Assembly (NCBI GenBank): GCA_900313745.1
Contig: OMSM01000015.1
Coordinates: forward strand, 1-7,568
Length of the DNA stretch: 7,568 bases
From: an uncultured Lachnospiraceae bacterium
GTDB taxonomy: Bacteria > Bacillota > Clostridia > Lachnospirales > Lachnospiraceae
Direction of reading: 5' to 3'
How positions within the stretch are numbered: position 1 is the stretch's first letter; each line of letters begins with the position of its first letter. Position numbers and translations under genes: made by a program. Under the pieces are notes generated by a model that searched no databases, was not told the DNA's origin, and saw nothing but the letters and a program-made list of their open reading frames with translations. This document shows, one piece after another, positions 1-6,767 of this stretch.

Positions 1-435
1 GCAAGGGCCTGCGGCGTGGAGTGCCCGAAGGTCGCGCCTCTCGCGGCGGTCGAGGTGGTTAATCCCAAGATGCCCGTGACCCTGGAGGCCGCAGAGCTTA
101 CGAAGTGGAACGAGGAGGGAAGGATCAAAAACTGTATCGTGGACGGACCGCTCTCCATGGATCTTGCGATCGATCCCGCAGCTGCCGAGCACAAGGCCGG
201 AGCGAAGGACAGGAAGATCGTCGGCGACGCGGACATCCTGCTGTTCCCTGATATTCACGCAGGAAACCTCGTATATAAGACCATCGTACGGCTTGCCTCC
301 TGCAAGAACGGAAATATCCTCACCGGCACCAAGGCCCCGGTCATCCTGACATCGCGCTCCGATACCGTGGAGGTCAAGGTGAATTCCATCGCCCTTGCTG
401 CGGTGGTCGCGGAGCAGATGAAGAAAAATGCCTGA
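1..435 (+). CDS. ptb: Phosphate butyryltransferase, C-terminal part (5' truncated by window edge)
   Basis: This enzyme transfers the butyryl group of butyryl-CoA to inorganic phosphate, giving butyryl-phosphate and CoA in the cytoplasm, the first step of the kinase route to butyrate. The reading frame is open from base 1 (Ala-Arg-Ala-Cys-Gly-Val-Glu) and ends at TGA 433-435, so about 144 residues of a roughly 300-residue family are present; the GTG at 16 is an internal valine, not a start. Recognisable stretches of the phosphate acetyl/butyryl transferase fold are VVNPKMPVT, DGPLSMDLAID (local residues about 48-58), DADILLFPDIHAGNLVYK (about 76-93) and KAPVILTSRSDT (about 111-122), followed by the usual C-terminal helix. 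Butyrate kinase lies 86 nt downstream, which supports butyryl rather than acetyl specificity. A branched-chain acyl phosphotransferase remains possible because these enzymes overlap in substrate. Confidence 0.93.
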   Translation, partial: ARACGVECPKVAPLAAVEVVNPKMPVTLEAAELTKWNEEGRIKNCIVDGPLSMDLAIDPAAAEHKAGAKDRKIVGDADILLFPDIHAGNLVYKTIVRLASCKNGNILTGTKAPVILTSRSDTVEVKVNSIALAAVVAEQMKKNA

Positions 436-438
436 TCA

Positions 439-452
439 GCGGAAGCTTCCGC
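439..452. repeat. 14-bp perfect palindrome just after ptb stop
   Basis: GCGGAAGCTTCCGC is a perfect palindrome beginning 4 nt after the ptb stop codon. As RNA it could form a short stem only by opening its central bases; no U-tract follows, so it is not a classical terminator. It may be a 3'-end stabilising element or a protein site, or it may have no function. Confidence 0.35.
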
Positions 453-475
453 AAGGCCAGGTTTCCAATTAACCG

Positions 476-494
476 GCGGCGGGAATCCCGCCGC
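476..494 (+). repeat. GC-rich hairpin in the ptb-buk gap
   Basis: GCGGCGGG (476-483) is followed by the three-base loop AAT and the exact reverse complement CCCGCCGC (487-494), an 8-bp stem made only of G-C pairs. The bases after it (GGCACCAGAATAAGG) contain no run of T, so complete termination is unlikely. Lying between ptb and buk, about 11 nt upstream of the buk Shine-Dalgarno, it could set the ratio of the two messages by pausing, partial attenuation or protecting a processed end. Confidence 0.5.
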
Positions 495-521
495 GGCACC
501 AGAATAAGGAAAGGACTATCC

Positions 522-1589
522 ATGGCTATTCGCTCTCTGATTATCAATCCCGGTTCCACTTCCACAAAGATCGGCGTTTTCGACGACGAGACGCTGGTGC
601 TGGACAAGACCTTAAGACATTCCACCGAGGAGATCACCTCCTTCCCGAGCATTGTCGCACAGAAGGATTTCCGGATGAACATCATCCTTGACGCGCTGAA
701 GGAGAATAACATCGAGCTCTCCGGTTTTGATGTGATCGTAGGCCGCGGAGGCCTCTTAAAGCCCATCGCCGGCGGCACCTACGCGGTGACGGACGAGCTC
801 GAGAAAGATCTCGAACACGGTGTCCAGGGGGAGCACGCCTCCAACCTCGGAGGCCTTCTGGCGAGGGAGATCGGCGACAGGATCGGCGTTCCCTCCTATA
901 TCGTAGATCCGGTGGTTGTGGACGAGCTTATCCCTGTTGCGAGATATTCCGGTGTCCCGGAGCTTCCCCGCGTGTCGATCTTCCATGCCCTCAACCAAAA
1001 GGCGGTTGCGCGCAGGTTCGCAAAGGAGCAGGGTAAAGCTTATGACGAGCTTAATCTGATCGTGGTCCACATGGGCGGCGGATGCTCTGTCGGAGCGCAC
1101 AGGAAGGGCCAGGTCATCGACGTGTTCAACGCTCTTGACGGCGACGGCGCCTTCTCCCCCGAGAGAGCAGGAGGCGTTCCTTCCGGCGCGCTGATCAAGC
1201 TTTGCTTCGAGAGCGGCCTTACCGAGAAGGAAGTCTATCGCAAGGTCGTGGGCTACGGCGGATTCAATGCCTATCTCAACACTAACGATGCCCGTGACGT
1301 TGACAGGATGATTGACGAGGGCGACAGCCACGCGAAGGAAGTAATGGACGCGTTCATCTTCCAGATTGCGAAAAACATCGGCGCCGAGTCCGCCGTGCTT
1401 AAGGGGCAGGTCGACCAGATTATCCTCACCGGCGGAATTGCCTATGACAAGTATGTGACCTCCGCACTGAAGGATGCGGTCTCCTTTATCGCTCCCGTCA
1501 CGGTTTATCCCGGCGAGGACGAGCTTCTCGCTCTCGCACAGGGCGCGCTGCGTGTCATGAACGGCGAAGAGGAAGCGAAGATTTATTGA
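522..1589 (+). CDS. buk: Butyrate kinase
   Basis: The enzyme transfers phosphate from butyryl-phosphate to ADP, yielding butyrate and ATP, the energy-conserving last step of the ptb-buk pathway. The 355-residue length is normal for the butyrate/branched-chain fatty acid kinase branch of the acetokinase (ASKHA) family; acetate kinases are longer. Visible motifs are the N-terminal phosphate-binding signature NPGSTSTK at residues 9-16, GRGG at 74-77, the HMGGG loop at 183-187, LTGGIAYD at 302-309, and the C-terminal GEDELLALAQGALRV at 331-345, all hallmarks of Buk proteins. ATG 522 is preceded by a strong purine-rich ribosome site, AAGGAAAGGA at 506-515, 6 nt before the start. It lies 86 nt after ptb in the same orientation, the usual order. 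Branched-chain acid kinase activity (isobutyrate, isovalerate) is an alternative or additional role. No residue looks missing. Confidence 0.97.
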   Translation: MAIRSLIINPGSTSTKIGVFDDETLVLDKTLRHSTEEITSFPSIVAQKDFRMNIILDALKENNIELSGFDVIVGRGGLLKPIAGGTYAVTDELEKDLEHGVQGEHASNLGGLLAREIGDRIGVPSYIVDPVVVDELIPVARYSGVPELPRVSIFHALNQKAVARRFAKEQGKAYDELNLIVVHMGGGCSVGAHRKGQVIDVFNALDGDGAFSPERAGGVPSGALIKLCFESGLTEKEVYRKVVGYGGFNAYLNTNDARDVDRMIDEGDSHAKEVMDAFIFQIAKNIGAESAVLKGQVDQIILTGGIAYDKYVTSALKDAVSFIAPVTVYPGEDELLALAQGALRVMNGEEEAKIY

Positions 1590-1590
1590 T

Positions 1591-1607
1591 CCGCCGCTCT
1601 CCGGCGG
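1591..1607 (+). repeat. Short hairpin directly after buk stop
   Basis: CCGCCG (1591-1596) pairs with CGGCGG (1602-1607) around the loop CTCTC, one base after the buk TGA. What follows is TGTTCAACC, too poor in T for a good intrinsic terminator. It may be a weak terminator or a 3'-end protective stem for the ptb-buk message. Confidence 0.4.
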
Positions 1608-1614
1608 TGTTCAA

Positions 1615-1630
1615 CCGGCTTCGGGGCCGG
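1615..1630 (+). repeat. Second short hairpin in the buk-secA gap
   Basis: CCGGC (1615-1619) pairs with GCCGG (1626-1630) around TTCGGG, with a TTCG segment of the kind found in stable tetraloops. It is a small stem that could stack with the one upstream. No U-tract follows. Confidence 0.3.
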
Positions 1631-1646
1631 GATAAGACGATCACAG

Positions 1647-1678
1647 CTGCCGGGACGCGCCCTTGCGCGGACCGGCAG
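1647..1678 (+). promoter_or_regulatory. Extended stem-loop in the secA leader
   Basis: CTGCCGG (1647-1653) pairs with CCGGCAG (1672-1678). Two opposed GA dinucleotides (1654-1655 and 1670-1671) then form a symmetric internal loop able to make tandem G-A pairs, and CGCGC (1656-1660) pairs with GCGCG (1665-1669) around the loop CCTT. The structure ends 4 nt before the secA Shine-Dalgarno (GAGAGGA, 1683-1689). It has no U-tract and does not cover the Shine-Dalgarno. It could modulate initiation or mark a processing site. The pairing is seen directly; a regulatory role is inference. Confidence 0.4.
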
Positions 1679-1694
1679 TGCAGAGAGGAAAAAC

Positions 1695-4268
1695 ATGTCC
1701 AGAATTGTCGATAAAGTATTCGGCACGCACAGTGAGCGTGAGGTCAGGCGCATCAAGGGAACCGTAGACGCCATCGAAGCACTGCGGGATAAGATGACGG
1801 CACTTTCCGACGAGGAGCTGAGAGGTCTCACGGACAGCTTCAGGAAGAGGCTTGCCGGGGGAGAGACCCTGGATGATATCCTTGTCGATGCCTATGCGGC
1901 AGTCAGAGAGGCTGCCCGCCGCGCGCTGGGAATGGAGCCCTTCCGGGTTCAGCTCATCGGCGGCATCGTTCTTCACCAGGGCCGCATCTCCGAGATGAAG
2001 ACCGGTGAAGGAAAAACTCTTGTGGCGACGCTTCCTGCCTATCTCAATGCTCTGGAGGGCAGGGGCGTGCATGTCGTCACGGTGAACGACTATCTTGCAA
2101 AGCGTGACGCGGAATGGATGGGGCAGGTCTACAGGTTTATGGGGCTGACTGTCGGCGTGGTCCTGAACAGTATGACCCCGGACGAGCGGCGCCAGGCCTA
2201 CGGCTGTGATATTACCTACGTCACGAACAATGAGCTTGGGTTCGACTATCTTCGCGACAATATGGCGATCTACAAGGAGCAGCTGGTGCTCCGCGATCTC
2301 CATTACGCGATCATCGACGAGGTGGACTCCATTCTCATCGACGAGGCGAGGACCCCTCTGATTATTTCCGGTCAGGGGAGCAAGTCCAGCAAGATCTACG
2401 AGGCCTGCGACGTCCTGGCAAAACAGATGAAGCGCGGCGCGGACATGGAGGATCTCTCCAAGATCGACGCGATCATGGGCGTTGAGCGGGAGGAGACCGG
2501 CGACTTCATCGTCAATGAGAAGGACAAGATCGTAAACCTCACGGCGGAGGGCGTATCCAAGGTCGAGCGCTTCTTCCATCTGGAGAACCTGGCAGATCCC
2601 GAGAACCTGGAGATCCAGCACTGCATCATCCTTGCGCTCAGGGCCAACAACCTCATGGCGAGGGACCATGATTACATCGTTAAGGACGAGCAGGTGCTCA
2701 TCGTCGACGAGTTCACGGGACGCGTGATGCCCGGAAGACGCTACTCGGACGGCCTGCATCAGGCCATTGAGGCAAAGGAACACGTGAAGGTCAAGCAGGA
2801 GAGCAAAACTCTCGCGACCATCACGTTCCAGAATTTCTTCAACAAGTTTGAGAAGAAGGCCGGGATGACCGGTACCGCTCTCACCGAGGAGAAGGAATTC
2901 CGTGAGATCTACGGAATGGATGTCATCGAGATCCCGACCAACCGGCCGGTGATCCGTATAGACCATCAGGACGCGGTCTTCAAGACCCGCAAGGAGAAGC
3001 TGAACGCGGTCGTCGACGCGGTGAAGGAAGCCCACGCGAAGGGACAGCCCGTGCTGGTGGGCACCATCACCATCGAAGCATCGGAGGTTCTCTCGAAGAT
3101 GCTTTCGAGAGAGGGAATACAGCACAACGTCCTGAACGCGAAGTTCCATGAGCAGGAGGCGGAAATTGTCGCCCAGGCCGGACAGCACGGCGCGGTGACC
3201 ATCGCAACCAACATGGCCGGACGCGGCACCGACATCAAGCTGGACGACGACGCGAAAGCGGCAGGCGGCCTGAAAATAATCGGAACCGAGCGCCATGAGT
3301 CCAGGCGTATTGACAATCAGCTGCGCGGACGTTCCGGACGCCAGGGCGATCCCGGCGAATCCAAGTTCTTCATCTCCCTGGAGGACGACCTGATGCGCCT
3401 GTTCGGCTCCGAGCGCATGATCAGCATGTTCAACGCGCTTGGCATCCCCGAAGGCCAGGAGATCGCGCACAAGTCGCTGTCCCACGCTATCGAGACCGCC
3501 CAGAAGAAGATCGAGGCCAACAACTTCGGCATCCGCAAGAACCTTCTCGATTACGACGCGGTCATGAACGAGCAGCGCGAGATTATCTACGGCGAGCGCA
3601 GGCGCGTGCTGGACGGCGAGAGTATGCGGGATACCATCTACAAGATGATTACCGATACCGTGGAGAACGCCGTGAATACGGCGATCGGGGAGGACGCCAA
3701 CAGCGATCACTGGAATCTCACCGAGCTCAACGAGATACTGCTTCCGGTCGTGCCTCTTAAGGTAATCAACCGCGGCCGGATCAAGGAGCGCACAAAGAGC
3801 GGCCTTGAGCAGCAGCTGAAGGAAGAGGCGGTAGCCTTTTACGAGAGCAAGGAAGCGGAGTTCCCGGACGCCGAGGCAATCCGCGAGCTGGAGCGCGTCA
3901 TTCTCCTTAAGGTCATTGACCGCAAGTGGATGGACCACATCGACGACATGGAGCAGCTGAGACAGGGCATAGGCCTTCAGGCCTACGGCCAGCGCGATCC
4001 TCTCGTCGAGTACAAGATCGCCGGCTACGACATGTTCAATGAGATGAGCCAGAATATCCAGGAGGATACGGTAAGGCTGCTCATGCATGTGAGAGTCGAG
4101 CAGAAGGTGGAGAGGGAGCAGGTTGCCAAGCCCATCGCCACCAACAAGGACGACACGGTGGCAAAGGCCCCCGTGCGCAAGATGGAGAAGAAGATCTATC
4201 CCAATGATCCCTGCCCCTGCGGCTCGGGCAAGAAGTATAAGAACTGCCACGGCAAGGGTGTGGCGTAG
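1695..4268 (+). CDS. secA: Preprotein translocase ATPase SecA
   Basis: SecA is the ATP-driven motor that binds preproteins and pushes them through SecYEG at the cytoplasmic membrane. The 857-residue length fits full-length SecA (B. subtilis about 840). The N-terminus contains FGTHSEREVRRI; nucleotide-binding domain 1 carries Walker A MKTGEGKT (residues 101-108) and the DEVD helicase box (208-211). The preprotein cross-linking region includes GRVMPGRRYSDGLHQAIEAKE; nucleotide-binding domain 2 has TNMAGRGTDI (505-514) and QLRGRSGRQGDPGES. The helical scaffold/wing follows, and the C-terminal SEC-C zinc motif has ligands C840, C842, C851 and H852, so SecB-like or ribosome/lipid contacts through the tail are possible. 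ATG 1695 follows GAGAGGA (1683-1689) at 5 nt. It starts 105 nt after buk and lies 74 nt before prfB, its usual partner in Bacillota. It ends with TAG. No key residue is missing. Confidence 0.98.
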   Translation: MSRIVDKVFGTHSEREVRRIKGTVDAIEALRDKMTALSDEELRGLTDSFRKRLAGGETLDDILVDAYAAVREAARRALGMEPFRVQLIGGIVLHQGRISEMKTGEGKTLVATLPAYLNALEGRGVHVVTVNDYLAKRDAEWMGQVYRFMGLTVGVVLNSMTPDERRQAYGCDITYVTNNELGFDYLRDNMAIYKEQLVLRDLHYAIIDEVDSILIDEARTPLIISGQGSKSSKIYEACDVLAKQMKRGADMEDLSKIDAIMGVEREETGDFIVNEKDKIVNLTAEGVSKVERFFHLENLADPENLEIQHCIILALRANNLMARDHDYIVKDEQVLIVDEFTGRVMPGRRYSDGLHQAIEAKEHVKVKQESKTLATITFQNFFNKFEKKAGMTGTALTEEKEFREIYGMDVIEIPTNRPVIRIDHQDAVFKTRKEKLNAVVDAVKEAHAKGQPVLVGTITIEASEVLSKMLSREGIQHNVLNAKFHEQEAEIVAQAGQHGAVTIATNMAGRGTDIKLDDDAKAAGGLKIIGTERHESRRIDNQLRGRSGRQGDPGESKFFISLEDDLMRLFGSERMISMFNALGIPEGQEIAHKSLSHAIETAQKKIEANNFGIRKNLLDYDAVMNEQREIIYGERRRVLDGESMRDTIYKMITDTVENAVNTAIGEDANSDHWNLTELNEILLPVVPLKVINRGRIKERTKSGLEQQLKEEAVAFYESKEAEFPDAEAIRELERVILLKVIDRKWMDHIDDMEQLRQGIGLQAYGQRDPLVEYKIAGYDMFNEMSQNIQEDTVRLLMHVRVEQKVEREQVAKPIATNKDDTVAKAPVRKMEKKIYPNDPCPCGSGKKYKNCHGKGVA

Positions 4269-4287
4269 GAAACGAAAACGGATCTTG

Positions 4288-4303
4288 CGGCCGTCCGCGG
4301 CCG
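4288..4303 (+). repeat. Short hairpin between secA and prfB
   Basis: CGGCCG (4288-4293) and CGGCCG (4298-4303) pair around TCCG, a 6-bp all-GC stem about 20 nt after the secA stop. The bases that follow are GCTCCCCTTAAG, with no U-tract, so transcription probably continues into prfB. Confidence 0.35.
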
Positions 4304-4304
4304 G

Positions 4305-4334
4305 CTCCCCTTAAGATTAAGCGGGGAGGAGAGG
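4305..4334 (+). promoter_or_regulatory. prfB ribosome binding site with possible sequestering stem
   Basis: The strong purine tract GGGGAGGAGAGG (4323-4334) ends 8 nt before GTG 4343 and decides the start; the in-frame ATG at 4361 is 26 nt away, too far. Upstream CTCCCC (4305-4310) is the exact reverse complement of GGGGAG (4323-4328), separated by TTAAGATTAAGC, so half of the Shine-Dalgarno can be folded into a 6-bp stem with optional extra A-T pairs. The AGGAGAGG part stays largely outside the stem, so any repression would be partial. Shine-Dalgarno role is clear; sequestration is inference. Confidence 0.5.
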
Positions 4335-4342
4335 TAATACGA

Positions 4343-5479
4343 GTGGTTGAATTAGACAATATGAAGATCGAGCTGACCGGATACGCGGACACGCTTAGGG
4401 AGGTCAGGGATTCACTCGATCTGGAGAACAAGGCCCGTCAGATCGAGGAACTCTCCAGGGAGTCCGAGGCACCGGATTTCTGGAGCGATGCGGACGCGGC
4501 CAACAGCAAGATGAAGCGCCTTAAGGATCTTCAGCGCACGGTGGAGGACGCGGATTCCCTGTCCCAGCAGTATGAGGATATCCTCACGCTCATTCAGATG
4601 GGCAACGAGGAGAACGACGCGGACATGGTAGAGGAGATCCGCGGTGAACTCGACAGTTTTAAGGAGACGCTGGAGAACCTGAGGCTTACCACACTGCTCA
4701 CCGGGGAGTACGACCACTGCAACGCGATTCTGTCCCTGAACGCGGGTGCGGGCGGCACGGAGAGCTGCGACTGGTGCTCCATGCTCTACAGAATGTACAC
4801 CCGCTGGGCCGCGAGGAAGGGCTTCACCGTGGAGACCATGAACATGGTCGACGGCGACGAGGCGGGAATCAAGTCGGTGGACTTCCAGATAAGCGGGCCG
4901 AATGCCTACGGCTATCTCCGGTCGGAGAGAGGGGTGCACCGCCTGGTCCGCATTTCCCCCTTCAATGCCCAGGGAAAGCGGCAGACCTCTTTTGTCTCCT
5001 GCGACGTCATGCCGGAGATTGAGGGAGATATTGACATCGAGATCAATCCCGACGATATCAGGATTGATACTTACCGCTCCAGCGGCGCCGGCGGACAGCA
5101 TATCAACAAGACATCGTCCGCTATACGCATCACCCACTTCCCGACGGGAATCGTGGTTACCTGCCAGAACGAGCGCTCCCAGTTCCAGAACAAGGACAAG
5201 GCCATGCAGATGCTGAAGGCAAGGCTCCTGATGCTGAAGATGGAGGAGAACCGGGAGAAGGCGGCGGACATCCGCGGCGAGGTCAAGGAGATCGGCTGGG
5301 GCAGCCAGATCCGCTCCTATGTATTCCAGCCCTATACCATGGTCAAGGACCTTCGGACCGGCTGGGAGACGGGCAATGTGCAGGCTGTCATGGACGGTGA
5401 CCTGACTCCGTTCATCGACGCGTATCTGAAATGGGATTCCCTGGGACGGCCCAACCGCAAGACCCAGGTGCAGGACTGA
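4343..5479 (+). CDS. prfB: Peptide chain release factor 2 (RF2), frameshift-free
   Basis: RF2 recognises UGA and UAA in the ribosomal A site and triggers hydrolysis of the finished peptide. The protein is 378 residues, slightly longer than the 365-residue E. coli protein. The N-terminal helical domain is followed by the stop-codon-reading tripeptide SPF (residues 205-207), which marks RF2 rather than RF1 (PxT), and by the catalytic GGQ (250-252) within SSGAGGQH; residue 246 is serine rather than the threonine of E. coli K-12. GTG 4343 is the start because of the Shine-Dalgarno at 4323-4334. The gene is one uninterrupted frame: where most bacteria have an in-frame UGA after about codon 25 with +1 frameshifting, this gene has CTC GAT (L25-D26, 4415-4420). 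A Shine-Dalgarno-like AGGGA remains at 4406-4410. The gene ends in UGA, which RF2 itself reads. It lies 74 nt after secA. Confidence 0.97.
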   Translation: MVELDNMKIELTGYADTLREVRDSLDLENKARQIEELSRESEAPDFWSDADAANSKMKRLKDLQRTVEDADSLSQQYEDILTLIQMGNEENDADMVEEIRGELDSFKETLENLRLTTLLTGEYDHCNAILSLNAGAGGTESCDWCSMLYRMYTRWAARKGFTVETMNMVDGDEAGIKSVDFQISGPNAYGYLRSERGVHRLVRISPFNAQGKRQTSFVSCDVMPEIEGDIDIEINPDDIRIDTYRSSGAGGQHINKTSSAIRITHFPTGIVVTCQNERSQFQNKDKAMQMLKARLLMLKMEENREKAADIRGEVKEIGWGSQIRSYVFQPYTMVKDLRTGWETGNVQAVMDGDLTPFIDAYLKWDSLGRPNRKTQVQD

Positions 5480-5488
5480 TTTGCCGGT

Positions 5489-5507
5489 GCAGGCGCGAAG
5501 GCGCTGC
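5489..5507 (+). repeat. Hairpin downstream of prfB
   Basis: GCA and GCGC (5489-5491, 5493-5496) pair with GCGC and TGC (5501-5504, 5505-5507), leaving G5492 bulged and GAAG as loop, for 7 base pairs in all. TTCACTGCAGTTATTG follows, with only scattered T, so at best it is a weak terminator for the secA-prfB transcript. The rest of the 115-nt gap (5508-5594) holds no convincing promoter. Confidence 0.35.
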
Positions 5508-5594
5508 TTCACTGCAGTTATTGAGAGCGGGGCAACCTGCTTGGAGATAGAAGAGGTATCACAGGATAACATCAATCAATAGCGGAGGTATGTT

Positions 5595-6710
5595 ATGGGA
5601 TTAATCAGAGCTGGTTTGGGATCTGTAGCAGGTGCACTCAGTGATCAGTTTCAGGACGTCGTAGAGCCTGTCAACATGGGGCCGCAGACCCTCATGACAC
5701 AGGGAAGGATCAAGAATAAGAGCGGATTCAGTTCCAATGATATCATTTCAAACGGATCCTGCATCCATGTATATGACAATCAGTTTATGATCCTGGTCGA
5801 CGGCGGCAAGATCATCGACTACTGTGCAGAGCCGGGTTATTTCATCGTAGACAATTCCTCTATGCCGTCCCTGTTCCAGGGACAGTTCAAGGAGAGCCTG
5901 AAGGACGTATGGGAGAGGTTCAAGTTCAACGGAACCACCCCGCAGTCCCAGAAGGTCTTCTTCATCAACACGCAGGAGATCAAGGGCATCAAGTTCGGCA
6001 CCCGCAACGCGGTCAATTACTTTGACAACTTCTACAATGCGGAGCTGTTCATCCGCGCGTTCGGAACCTACTCGGTCCAGATCACGAACCCGCTGCTGTT
6101 CTATGCCAATGCGTGCCCGCGCAACGCGACCAAGGTGGATATCCCCGATATCAACGAGCAGTACCTCAATGAGTTCCTCGAGGCTCTGCAGGCTGCGATC
6201 AATCAGATGAGCGCGGACGGCGAGCGTATCAGCTATGTCGCTTCCAAGGGAACGACCCTGTCCAAGTATATGGCAGACGTCCTGGACGAGACCTGGAAGG
6301 AGCTTCGCGGCATTGAGGTCGTCTCGGTCGGAATCGGCTCCATCTCTTATGACGAGCAGTCCCAGAAGCTTATCAACATGCGCAACCAGGGCGCTATGAT
6401 GCAGGATCCTTCCATCCGTGAGGGATTTGTTCAGAGTGCGGTTGCCCAGGGACTCCAGGATGCCGGATCCAATCCTGCCGGAGCAGGCGCAGCTTTCATG
6501 GGAATGGGCATGGGCATGAGCGCCGCAGGCAGCTTCATGGGAACCGCCAGTGCGACCAATGCGGCTCAGATGCAGCAGATGCAGCAGGCGCAGCCCCAGG
6601 CAGCAGGCGGCCCGAGACAGAAACAGCCGGGCGAGTGGTTCTGCCCTGAGTGCGGAACGCTGAACGCCGGTAACTTCTGCATGAACTGCGGAACTAAGAA
6701 ACCCCAGTAA
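5595..6710 (+). CDS. SPFH-domain protein with C-terminal zinc ribbon (YdjI-like)
   Basis: This looks like the soluble SPFH (stomatin/prohibitin/flotillin) protein group, often named virion core protein-like in Bacillota, of which B. subtilis YdjI is an example. The 371-residue protein starts with a short amphipathic segment (MGLIRAGLGSVAGAL, 1-15) but has no transmembrane helix. The SPFH-type beta/alpha domain runs from about residue 25 to 265. A low-complexity linker rich in Met, Ala, Gly and Gln (about 293-340, with FMGMGMGMS and MQQMQQ) then leads to a zinc ribbon with C350, C353, C362 and C365. ATG 5595 is chosen because GGAGG (5584-5588) lies 6 nt upstream; ATG 5590 is out of frame and too close. 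In B. subtilis the homologue helps link PspA to the membrane; a similar envelope-stress scaffold role here is inferred. A strong terminator follows. Confidence 0.85.
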   Translation: MGLIRAGLGSVAGALSDQFQDVVEPVNMGPQTLMTQGRIKNKSGFSSNDIISNGSCIHVYDNQFMILVDGGKIIDYCAEPGYFIVDNSSMPSLFQGQFKESLKDVWERFKFNGTTPQSQKVFFINTQEIKGIKFGTRNAVNYFDNFYNAELFIRAFGTYSVQITNPLLFYANACPRNATKVDIPDINEQYLNEFLEALQAAINQMSADGERISYVASKGTTLSKYMADVLDETWKELRGIEVVSVGIGSISYDEQSQKLINMRNQGAMMQDPSIREGFVQSAVAQGLQDAGSNPAGAGAAFMGMGMGMSAAGSFMGTASATNAAQMQQMQQAQPQAAGGPRQKQPGEWFCPECGTLNAGNFCMNCGTKKPQ

Positions 6711-6722
6711 ACAGATTGGTTG

Positions 6723-6758
6723 AACGGCCGCCGGCTGAAGTGTCGGCGGCCGTTTTTT
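6723..6758 (+). terminator. Strong intrinsic terminator between the SPFH and zinc-ribbon genes
   Basis: AACGGCCGCCG (6723-6733) pairs with CGGCGGCCGTT (6744-6754) as an 11-bp stem that can be extended by G6734-U6743 and C6735-G6742, closing on the loop TGAAGT. A run of six T (6753-6758) follows directly. It begins 13 nt after the SPFH stop codon and is the only inverted repeat in the window with a proper U-tract. It ends 13 nt before the next start codon, so it either attenuates that gene or the gene has a promoter further upstream. The T-run is on the + strand; the reverse strand has only AA before the stem, so bidirectional action is unlikely. Confidence 0.9.
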
Positions 6759-6759
6759 A

Positions 6760-6767
6760 AGAGGTGA
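6760..6767 (+). promoter_or_regulatory. Ribosome binding site of the zinc-ribbon gene
   Basis: AGAGGTGA at 6760-6767 sits 4 nt before ATG 6772 (7 nt counted from GAGG) and begins right after the terminator's T-run. The crowding leaves no room for a promoter between terminator and start codon. It supports ATG 6772 as the start. Confidence 0.75.

Noticed and set aside
1610..1636. Possible secA promoter TTCAAC and GATAAG
   Set aside because: The spacer is 15 nt and both boxes are poor matches; the region is better explained by the hairpins.
1656..1671. Kink-turn-like motif suggested by the GA pairs in the secA leader
   Set aside because: A kink-turn needs an asymmetric bulge of about three bases next to the tandem GA pairs; here the internal loop is symmetric 2 by 2.
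1641..4250. An 869-codon open frame on the minus strand across secA
   Set aside because: It lies opposite a clearly real secA, has no plausible start context, and its Leu/Val/His/Asp-rich translation resembles no protein family. GC-rich third positions on the sense strand often leave such antisense frames free of stops.
5521..5570. Possible promoter for the SPFH gene: TTGAGA at 5521, or TTGGAG at 5541 with GATAAC at 5565
   Set aside because: TTGAGA is a fair -35 but has no -10 at 16-18 nt; the second pair has only 3 of 6 and 4 of 6 matches at 18 nt spacing. Too weak to call.
4412..5575. A 387-codon minus-strand frame across prfB
   Set aside because: Same codon-bias shadow; no motif and no ribosome binding site are apparent, and the sense gene is certain.
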